This document shows, one piece after another, positions 1-5,302 of a DNA stretch of 6,017 nucleotides. The position numbers and the translations under genes were made by a program. The notes beneath the pieces were generated by a model. It searched no databases. It saw only the letters and a list, made by a program, of their open reading frames with translations, and had not been told where the DNA came from. The DNA comes from Candidatus Kariarchaeota archaeon (lineage in GTDB: Archaea > Asgardarchaeota > Heimdallarchaeia > Heimdallarchaeales > Kariarchaeaceae): NCBI GenBank assembly GCA_016839545.1, contig JAEOUB010000469.1, positions 1 to 6,017 of the forward strand, in the 5' to 3' direction. Within the stretch, counting starts at the first letter, position 1. Every line of letters begins with the position of its first letter.

Positions 1-663
1 CTCGGAAAAATACTTCACGGTATGCCTGACATATTCTAGAATCTGATCCACAGAACGATGACGTACCGGAAACCCACCTCGGGCTCTGATCTGACAAAAC
101 CTGCACTTCCATGCACAGCCGCGTGTTATCTCAATTGGACGTATTATTTCATGCTTAAGTGAAAAAGGAGGGAATTTAGAGAGATCCACAGGTGCTGGAC
201 GTTCTGTCCTGATCAGTTTCCCATTTTCAAAGAAGGCTACACCGGGCACATCGTGAAATCCGGAGTCCTTCAGGAATTGGAGGATTATCTCACTGAACAC
301 AAGCTCACCTTCTCCCGTACACACAAGATCTGCACCATTGTGAAGCATTGAGAATGGATCACCACTTGCATGAGGACCACCACAGACAACCACAATTTTC
401 TTTCCAGTCAACACTTCTCTGTACTCCTGAATAAGTTGTGAAATCTGATTGATTTGTGTGGTATAGACCGAGAATGCAAGTATGACCTTGGTATATGGAC
501 GTACCTGAGCTTCAAATGTCGGGGGGATCCTTTTCAGAGGAGGAAATAGGATAGGAAGTTCCTGGAGAACAGGGTGGATATCGAGAGAGGCAACCAGTAC
601 GGAGATGGCATTGGCATTGACCTTTGAGAATGGAAAGACCAGGACAGCACCATCAAGATCCAT
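1..663 (-). CDS. B12-binding-type radical SAM protein (3' part cut by window edge)
   Basis: The 221 visible residues show an N-terminal Rossmann-like region of the B12-binding type followed by the start of a radical SAM domain. Residues 95-101 read GGPHASG and 117-120 GEGE, typical of the cobalamin-binding half of such proteins, although the classical corrinoid-ligating DxHxxG motif is not seen. Residues 183-190 read CAWKCRFC, the CxxxCxxC motif that holds the 4Fe-4S cluster for S-adenosylmethionine cleavage. The arrangement resembles the archaeal MJ_1487-like family, whose substrate is unknown to me. The ATG at 663 is the only usual start codon after the in-frame stop at 715-717, and it puts the first beta-strand (GAVLVFPF) right at the N-terminus. 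There is no good ribosome binding site close to it. It probably forms an operon with the small gene 25 bases upstream. The C-terminal part of the radical SAM domain lies outside the window. Confidence 0.88.
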   Translation of the reverse strand, partial: MDLDGAVLVFPFSKVNANAISVLVASLDIHPVLQELPILFPPLKRIPPTFEAQVRPYTKVILAFSVYTTQINQISQLIQEYREVLTGKKIVVVCGGPHASGDPFSMLHNGADLVCTGEGELVFSEIILQFLKDSGFHDVPGVAFFENGKLIRTERPAPVDLSKFPPFSLKHEIIRPIEITRGCAWKCRFCQIRARGGFPVRHRSVDQILEYVRHTVKYFSE

Positions 664-688
664 ACACGATATCAGAACAAATTTTGCT

Positions 689-919
689 TTAAACCTCTTG
701 TTTGAGTAGCTCTTCTAGCTGTGCGAGTTCTGTCTCTCCAGGTTTGCTGTACTGTGTTCTGTATAATCGTAGATGAGGATGGTGAAGGACCATGCTTAGA
801 AGCTCATCAATCCTCTCAAACGAAAGAGAAATGATAGTCTGAGAACTGGTGTCAACTAGAACTGCATATCTTTTCTGATTTTGTGTTTGGGATAAGATAG
901 GCACGTCAGAGCTAAGCAT
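689..919 (-). CDS. Small uncharacterised protein, 76 residues
   Basis: I do not recognise this protein. It has no signal peptide, membrane segment or cysteine pair. Residues 17-35 (RYAVLVDTSSQTIISLSFE) look like a two-strand hairpin, followed by a helical stretch around 36-46 and an acidic helix at the C-terminus (ELAQLEELLKQE). This reads as a small soluble alpha/beta domain. Support for a real gene: a GAGG ribosome-binding-like sequence 3 bases upstream of the ATG, an AT-rich palindromic promoter-like region about 30 bases upstream, same direction as the radical SAM gene, and only 25 bases between the two. This suggests a leftward two-gene operon in which the small protein may be a partner or regulator of the radical SAM enzyme, which is inference only. 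It could be a chance reading frame, but the amphipathic composition argues against that. Confidence 0.6.
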   Translation of the reverse strand: MLSSDVPILSQTQNQKRYAVLVDTSSQTIISLSFERIDELLSMVLHHPHLRLYRTQYSKPGETELAQLEELLKQEV

Positions 920-945
920 GATCCTCTAGAGAATATTACCGCACC

Positions 946-959
946 TAGTATTAATACTA
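946..959 (-). promoter_or_regulatory. AT-rich perfect palindrome, likely promoter/operator of the leftward operon
   Basis: TAGTATTAATACTA is a perfect 14-bp palindrome centred 33-34 bases upstream of the ATG at 919. Its AT-rich core is at the right distance to serve as an archaeal TATA-like element with transcription starting about 25 bases downstream, just before the start codon. Its dyad symmetry would equally suit a dimeric repressor. Both roles are inferred from position and symmetry. Confidence 0.4.
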
Positions 960-1044
960 AGACGCTGACCTTGTTAGAAGTGAAGCAGAAGGGGGAGAGA
1001 GGGCTGAAACTATTTGACTACAGGTTCGCCTTATGTAGGCAATC

Positions 1045-1052
1045 TTTATTTA
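1045..1052 (+). promoter_or_regulatory. TATA-like box of the cofilin gene
   Basis: TTTATTTA, flanked as CTTTATTTAAG, resembles the archaeal TATA element and stands out from the mixed-composition DNA around it. Transcription would be expected about 25 bases downstream, near 1070-1076, giving a leader of roughly 50 bases before the ATG at 1123. A short inverted repeat (GCCT at 1028-1031, AGGC at 1037-1040) lies just upstream and may be incidental. Confidence 0.5.
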
Positions 1053-1077
1053 AGACAAAAGGAGTAACCTGACGTAG

Positions 1078-1105
1078 AACCTTCGCAATAGCATTGCAGA
1101 AGCTT
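1078..1105 (+). promoter_or_regulatory. Hairpin in the predicted 5' leader of the cofilin mRNA
   Basis: CTTCGCAAT at 1081-1089 can pair with ATTGC (1093-1097) plus GAAG (1099-1102), leaving a three-base loop (1090-1092) and one bulged A at 1098. AA at 1078-1079 and TT at 1104-1105 can extend the stem across a C-C mismatch. It would sit near the 5' end of the predicted transcript and end 3 bases before the TGAGGG ribosome binding sequence at 1109-1114, so it could affect translation or mRNA stability. The structure was paired by eye; no energy was calculated. Confidence 0.4.
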
Positions 1106-1122
1106 TACTGAGGGAAACAACT

Positions 1123-1545
1123 ATGTCATTGTCTGGGATTAACATATCTGGAGAAATAATCGCAAAATTTGAAGAAGATCGTATGAAATCTGAAGGAGCA
1201 CGCTTGGTACTTAGGATCGAAAATGATGAAATGGTGATAGATGGTGAGGGTAAGGATCTGCTAGATATGGTGTCAAATCTACCTGATGCAGAACCCCGAT
1301 ATGTCATCTATGACATTCCTATTCAGAACCGTGCAAATCTGACAGATCTGAAAACTGTTTTCATATTATGGATGCCTATGGAGAGTCCTGTCCGTATGAG
1401 AATGATGTATTCCTCTACTAAGGCTCAAATTACCAATAACATCCGAGGGATCACCGCCTCAATTCAAGCAGAAGAAAAGGATGAGCTTGCGCTGGACAAG
1501 ATCCAGGCAAAGGTTGTCAAGACACAGGGTATCAATAACTACTAA
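1123..1545 (+). CDS. ADF/cofilin-family actin-regulating protein
   Basis: This 140-residue protein is one full ADF-homology domain, close in length to yeast cofilin (143). In eukaryotes the family binds actin monomers and filaments, and severs and depolymerises filaments. Family hallmarks are visible in order: the N-terminal MSLSGINIS matching the SGVxV start of cofilins with a serine near the N-terminus; LPDAEPRYVIYD at 53-64; the hydrophobic strand and turn VFILWMP at 79-85; and the long actin-binding helix region SPVRMRMMYSSTK at 88-100. R91 and R93 occupy the positions of the basic actin-contacting pair of eukaryotic cofilins, with M94, Y96 and K100 also kept. IRGI at 107-110 and a short C-terminal helix follow. 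TGAGGG lies 8 bases before the ATG. Such a protein implies a dynamic actin-like cytoskeleton, as known for Asgard archaea. The actin partner is not in this window. Family assignment is strong; biochemical activity is inferred. Confidence 0.93.
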   Translation: MSLSGINISGEIIAKFEEDRMKSEGARLVLRIENDEMVIDGEGKDLLDMVSNLPDAEPRYVIYDIPIQNRANLTDLKTVFILWMPMESPVRMRMMYSSTKAQITNNIRGITASIQAEEKDELALDKIQAKVVKTQGINNY

Positions 1546-1614
1546 GTAATCTCAACCTCTCTGTTCCAACCACAGCCAATGTATTCAAGAAGGACAAGAA
1601 TTGCCAACAGGTAG

Positions 1615-3012
1615 ATGAGTTCTGACTCAGCAGAATTCGATTATGATGTCATCATAGTTGGAGGGGGACCTGCAGGTGTTTCTTGTGCGATCACAGTTGC
1701 ACAGGCTGGCTACAAGGTCGTCATTGTTGACAAGAAAAGTCGAGAGCGAATCGGTGACAAAACCTGTGGTGATGCTATTGACAAAGCCGCACTTCTGCGT
1801 CTCAACGAACGAATTGGTCTCGAATTACCTTCAGGTGCTGAAGTCTCAGATCCAATTACTAAGATGAGTATCGCAGCAGATGACATAGACATCAAACTGT
1901 CACTGGACGCCCCAGGTTTTCAGGTAAATCGATTGATATATGGTCAACGATTACTGAAGGATGCCGAGAAGCTAGGTGTAGAGGTCATATCCGATGCTCC
2001 CGTCAGGGGTATACTTACTGAGGAAGTCAACGGAGAGACCTACCTTACTGGTATCAAATATCGTAAGGATGGGGAGGAGGTTGTAATCAGGGGTAAATTT
2101 ACCATTGATGCTTCCGGAGCGTATGCTGCAATTCGAAAAGAACTGCCAGATGAATTTCTAAACGATGGTATCAAGCGTGAGTTAGATGATGACGAGCTCT
2201 GGCCCACATATCGTGAGATTATACAATTAAAATCCGAGGTTGCAAAGCATCGCTGGAGAAATGAGATCATCTTGATGTATGATGATGACTACCCACCACC
2301 AGGATATTTTTGGCTCTTCACAGAAGGTGAAGGTGCTTTGAATTTTGGTATTGGTTGGGAGAAAACCCAGGATCTCGGTAAATTGAAGGAGAAACTCCAT
2401 GCGGAAATGGCTCAGTATTTCTCCCCCGACCAATATGACGTCATAGCTCGTGGAGGTGGCCAGATACCATTCAGGCCTCCTTTTGATTCGCTCGTGTTTA
2501 ATGGAGGTGCTCTTGCAGGGGATGCTGCATGTATGGTACATCCTGTGACAGCTGAGGGTCATGGACCTGCATTGGATACCGCATCCCATCTGGGTACATC
2601 GATCATCTCCGCACTGAAAGATGATAGAAGGGACAGGGACAGTCTCTGGGGATATAATGTGAATGTAGCCCATCACTATGGTGAGAAGCATATGGCCGCC
2701 CACACGATGAAGGAAATGCTCCGCAGCGTGGGTGCTGATGGTTTGAAGTTTCTCATAGAGAAAGAGATCTTCAAAGAGGAGGAACTCAATCTCATATTTG
2801 CAGGTACTGAGATAACCAATGCGGTTTCCAACTTGGAGAAGCTGAAAAGACTTCTGAAGTTATTCATGCGACCATCTCTTCTTCTTCATCTGAAGAAACT
2901 CCTGACCTACAGTAATAGGGTCAATGACATATATCAGGCCTACCCAACCAATCCCGAGGATCTCGCCAATTGGAGAAAAGAGAGGAATGAAGCTCTGAAC
3001 GTATCATTTTGA
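1615..3012 (+). CDS. Geranylgeranyl-reductase-family FAD-dependent oxidoreductase
   Basis: The 465-residue protein resembles digeranylgeranylglycerophospholipid reductases, which use FAD to saturate the isoprenoid chains of archaeal membrane lipids and act at the membrane surface. Visible are the N-terminal dinucleotide-binding motif GGGPAG (16-21) after a beta-strand, the acidic residue D39 ending the second strand, KTCGDA (49-54) with the conserved cysteine region, the substrate-side motif PPGYFWLFTEG (228-238), and the second FAD motif GDAACMVHPVTAEGHGPALD (302-321). The usual FP of the PxxYxWxFPxG signature reads FT here, and the HPVTAEGHG segment differs from the more common NPxTGxGI, so this may be a divergent paralogue with another polyprenyl substrate. 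An in-frame TAG immediately before the ATG fixes the start. Only a weak AGGT lies very close to it. It follows the cofilin gene by 69 bases and may share its transcript. No transmembrane helix is obvious; 420-436 is a hydrophobic-basic stretch that could touch membrane. Confidence 0.87.
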   Translation: MSSDSAEFDYDVIIVGGGPAGVSCAITVAQAGYKVVIVDKKSRERIGDKTCGDAIDKAALLRLNERIGLELPSGAEVSDPITKMSIAADDIDIKLSLDAPGFQVNRLIYGQRLLKDAEKLGVEVISDAPVRGILTEEVNGETYLTGIKYRKDGEEVVIRGKFTIDASGAYAAIRKELPDEFLNDGIKRELDDDELWPTYREIIQLKSEVAKHRWRNEIILMYDDDYPPPGYFWLFTEGEGALNFGIGWEKTQDLGKLKEKLHAEMAQYFSPDQYDVIARGGGQIPFRPPFDSLVFNGGALAGDAACMVHPVTAEGHGPALDTASHLGTSIISALKDDRRDRDSLWGYNVNVAHHYGEKHMAAHTMKEMLRSVGADGLKFLIEKEIFKEEELNLIFAGTEITNAVSNLEKLKRLLKLFMRPSLLLHLKKLLTYSNRVNDIYQAYPTNPEDLANWRKERNEALNVSF

Positions 3013-3038
3013 TCTATGTTTCCTTTTCCAACCACCAA

Positions 3039-3055
3039 TACTATAGACTAAATAC
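3039..3055 (+). promoter_or_regulatory. Possible TATA-like region for thrBC
   Basis: The AT-rich stretch ACTATAGACTAAATACT lies about 20-27 bases before the likely thrB start at 3066, at the spacing expected for an archaeal promoter of a leaderless or very short-leader mRNA. No Shine-Dalgarno sequence precedes thrB, which fits leaderless initiation. A T-rich stretch (3018-3027) between the reductase stop and this region could be a weak termination site for the upstream transcript. Confidence 0.35.
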
Positions 3056-3065
3056 TCAATTCCCA

Positions 3066-3998
3066 ATGCAAAAGATGGCGATCAAACTGGGATATACCTG
3101 TAGAGCACCTGCGACAATAGCCAATGTGTTTGCCGGTTTTGATATTCTTGGGCTGGCTCTGGCTAATCTTGCTGATGAGGTACGAGTATCAAAAATTGAC
3201 AGCGGTGTTTCCATCTCTGCCTCTATTGATCTCCCTTTGCAACCGGAAAAGAATACAGCTGGACTCCCATTACTGAAGATTATTGAAGATTTCAATCTCG
3301 ATTTTGGATTTGAAGTCAATCTGACCAAGGGAATACCACTTTCAGCAGGTCTTGGGGGATCTGCAGCTTCATCAGTTGGTGCAGTTCTCGCTGCATCGGC
3401 AGTTCTGGCAGATGAGGGTCTAGAACTCAGTCGTTCTCAACAACTCGCCTATGCCCTTGATGGAGAGGCGGTGGCAAGTGGTAGCCGTCATGGGGATAAT
3501 GTAGCAGCCTGCATGTACGGTGGATTTACCGCCTATCTCCACGATGACGAGTTTGAGAGAGTCTTGGACCTTCCATTTCCGACCACCACCGCTCTACTAA
3601 TCCATCCTCATTTTGAAGTCGAGACTAAAACCTCTCGAGGTATCCTCAGATCAGAAGTGGATCTGAATGGAATGGTACGACAACAGATGAGGTTATTAGC
3701 TCTGATTGAGTCCCATCGAGATCCCGAGCTTCTATCTTTTGCCTGCAGAGACCTCCTGATTGAACCACAGCGTTCTCATCTTATCCCAGCTTTTGGAACA
3801 ATTTCTGAAGTTGCGACAGAGCATGGGGCACTGGGCTTCACTATCTCAGGTGCAGGTCCCACAATGCTTGCACTCTGTAACACGCAAGCTGAAGCAGATA
3901 ATATTTCTTCTGCAATTGCTGACCTCGATCTCAGCTATTCCTATGATGTGTTTTTCTCCGATCTACCTTCATCCGGTGCTCAAATACGGAGGGGTTAG
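3066..3998 (+). CDS. thrB: Homoserine kinase (GHMP kinase family)
   Basis: The enzyme phosphorylates L-homoserine with ATP to give O-phosphohomoserine, the substrate of threonine synthase; it is cytosolic. With this start it has 310 residues, the usual family size. GHMP kinase motifs are present: the N-terminal APATIANVFAGFDILG (14-29), the ATP-binding loop PLSAGLGGSAAS (91-102), the likely Mg-binding glutamate E134 in DGEAVASG, HGDNVAACMYGG (142-153), the TSRG segment near 189-192, and the C-terminal GFTISGAGPT (257-266). The frame is open further upstream to a TTG at 3009 overlapping the reductase stop, but those residues do not look like the family. ATG at 3066 or 3075 fits better and I cannot decide firmly between them. 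The stop lies one base before the thrC ATG, so the two are almost certainly one operon, and the 3' end of this gene contains the thrC ribosome binding site. Confidence 0.93.
   Translation: MQKMAIKLGYTCRAPATIANVFAGFDILGLALANLADEVRVSKIDSGVSISASIDLPLQPEKNTAGLPLLKIIEDFNLDFGFEVNLTKGIPLSAGLGGSAASSVGAVLAASAVLADEGLELSRSQQLAYALDGEAVASGSRHGDNVAACMYGGFTAYLHDDEFERVLDLPFPTTTALLIHPHFEVETKTSRGILRSEVDLNGMVRQQMRLLALIESHRDPELLSFACRDLLIEPQRSHLIPAFGTISEVATEHGALGFTISGAGPTMLALCNTQAEADNISSAIADLDLSYSYDVFFSDLPSSGAQIRRG
3988..3992 (+). promoter_or_regulatory. Ribosome binding site of thrC
   Basis: GGAGG lies inside the last codons of thrB, 7 bases before the ATG at 4000. It decides the thrC start: the reading frame is open for 80 further codons upstream, but that stretch overlaps thrB in another frame and has no family resemblance. 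Confidence 0.8.
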
Positions 3999-3999
3999 C

Positions 4000-5235
4000 A
4001 TGTATTATACCAGTACAAAGGGTGATTTTGAGCATACTTTCTCCCAGGCAATAACCAACGGACTCGCTCCTGATGGGGGCCTGTATGTACCACAGAGGTA
4101 TCCTACTCTAGATATTCTTGAATTGAAAGGATTGAGTGTTGCGGAAATTGCATTCAGAATCCTGTCACCTTACTTGGTAAGTGATGTACTGGAGTCAAGC
4201 TTGGAAGAGATCTGTGCTGAGAGTTTCAATTTCGATATCCCTGTGACCTCCTTGGGTGATAATTGGCTGTTAGAACTGTATCATGGTCCCACAGGAGCTT
4301 TCAAGGATGTTGGAGCACGTTTTCTTGCCTCCTGTCTCACCCGTCTTGACAAGGAACTGAACATAGTAGTGGCCACCTCAGGAGACACAGGTTCTGCAGT
4401 TGCGGCGGGTTTCCACGGTATTGAGAATACCAACGTTATCATTCTCTATCCCAAAGGCAGGATATCTGCCTTCCAGGAAAACCAATTGACCTATTTTGGC
4501 GACAATATTCATGCTGTACGGGTGAACGGTGACTTTGATGCCTGTCAGTCACTTGCAAAACAGTGTTTCAAAGATCGAGAGCTACAAGATCTCGGTATTA
4601 GCAGTGCTAACTCTATAAATATTGGTAGACTCCTTCCTCAGTCAGTCTACTATGCACATTCATCCCTGAAAGTTTTTGAGGGTCACCCGGTGAATATCGC
4701 CGTTCCAACAGGTAACATGGGAAACGTGATAGCCTGTATGTGGGCCAAGCAAATGGGCTTCCCAATCGGTGCTATCACTATCTGTCAGAATTCCAATACT
4801 CCCCTTCACGAGTACTTCCAGACAGGTATTTTTCAACCCAGAGAGTCAATCCAAACTCTTGCCAATGCCATGGATGTTGGCAATCCCTCCAACTTCTGGC
4901 GGTTCCCCCATCTTGTCAATTCAGGCTTTGATGTGAGATCTCTTTCAACCACCACAATGGATGATACAAGCATTCTCTCCACGATTAGAGAGGTTTATCA
5001 CAAGACCGGTCGAGTTATTGATCCTCACACAGCGACTGCAATGGGCGCCGATGCCGATCTCTATGTGGCAACTGCTCATCCGTATAAATTCAAGGAAATC
5101 ATTCATCAGGCTATTGGAATTGATATTCCTGTACCAACTCAACTCAACCGCTATCTGGAAGTCAAAAGTCCACAAACTGACATTAATTTAGAATTCCAAG
5201 CCTTGAAGGACTATATATTTGATATTCAGCATTGA
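4000..5235 (+). CDS. thrC: Threonine synthase (PLP-dependent)
   Basis: The enzyme converts O-phosphohomoserine and water to L-threonine and phosphate using pyridoxal phosphate. The 411-residue protein belongs to the group typified by E. coli and yeast ThrC. It has the N-terminal pattern FSQAITNGLAPDGGLYVP (14-31), the PLP-lysine motif HGPTGAFKD (95-103) with K102 forming the Schiff base, SGDTGSA (128-134), the phosphate-side region NSINIGRLLPQSVYY (204-218), PTGNMGNV (236-243) for the cofactor phosphate, VGNPSN (293-298) and DPHTA (341-345). It lacks the N-terminal CxxC zinc knuckle of the archaeal-type threonine synthases, so it is the bacterial/fungal-like form. It is translationally coupled to thrB with one base between them. 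All catalytic motifs look intact. Confidence 0.95.
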   Translation: MYYTSTKGDFEHTFSQAITNGLAPDGGLYVPQRYPTLDILELKGLSVAEIAFRILSPYLVSDVLESSLEEICAESFNFDIPVTSLGDNWLLELYHGPTGAFKDVGARFLASCLTRLDKELNIVVATSGDTGSAVAAGFHGIENTNVIILYPKGRISAFQENQLTYFGDNIHAVRVNGDFDACQSLAKQCFKDRELQDLGISSANSINIGRLLPQSVYYAHSSLKVFEGHPVNIAVPTGNMGNVIACMWAKQMGFPIGAITICQNSNTPLHEYFQTGIFQPRESIQTLANAMDVGNPSNFWRFPHLVNSGFDVRSLSTTTMDDTSILSTIREVYHKTGRVIDPHTATAMGADADLYVATAHPYKFKEIIHQAIGIDIPVPTQLNRYLEVKSPQTDINLEFQALKDYIFDIQH

Positions 5236-5256
5236 TCTTTTGAAGTGTTAATAGCA

Positions 5257-5264
5257 TTTAAATA
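5257..5264 (+). promoter_or_regulatory. TATA-like box upstream of the cysteate synthase homologue
   Basis: TTTAAATA in the 67-base gap after thrC is a good archaeal TATA-like element. Expected initiation about 25 bases downstream, near 5285-5290, would leave a leader of 15-20 bases before the ATG at 5303. This suggests the downstream gene can be transcribed separately from thrBC. Confidence 0.55.
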
Positions 5265-5265
5265 A

Positions 5266-5282
5266 GTCAGTATCAGACTGAC
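5266..5282 (+). repeat. Hyphenated inverted repeat, possible operator
   Basis: GTCAGT and ACTGAC are perfect inverted 6-base arms separated by ATCAG. The element starts one base after the TATA-like box and ends just before the predicted transcription start. This is a common place for an archaeal repressor to block polymerase recruitment. It could alternatively be a weak hairpin, but it is probably upstream of the mRNA start. The regulator is unknown. Confidence 0.45.
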
Positions 5283-5302
5283 AATATACGCTGAGAAATG
5301 TT

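Noticed and set aside
970..1010. Purine-rich tract in the divergent intergenic region
   Set aside because: No repeat unit, pairing or known motif; compositional bias alone does not support a feature.
1018..1040. Short inverted repeats (CTACA/TGTAG and GCCT/AGGC) upstream of the cofilin TATA box
   Set aside because: The arms are only 4-5 bases and overlap each other, so chance is a sufficient explanation.
2227..2703. 158-residue reverse-strand reading frame
   Set aside because: It lies wholly inside the reductase gene, whose motifs are intact. It has no recognisable domain and reads as an antisense shadow.
3009..3065. Extended homoserine kinase start at TTG 3009
   Set aside because: The extra residues are unlike the family, TTG is a weak start with no ribosome binding site, and a TATA-like stretch falls inside the extension.
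3760..3999. Eighty-codon upstream extension of the threonine synthase frame
   Set aside because: It overlaps the conserved C-terminal part of homoserine kinase in another frame, has no family resemblance, and a good ribosome binding site precedes the internal ATG at 4000.
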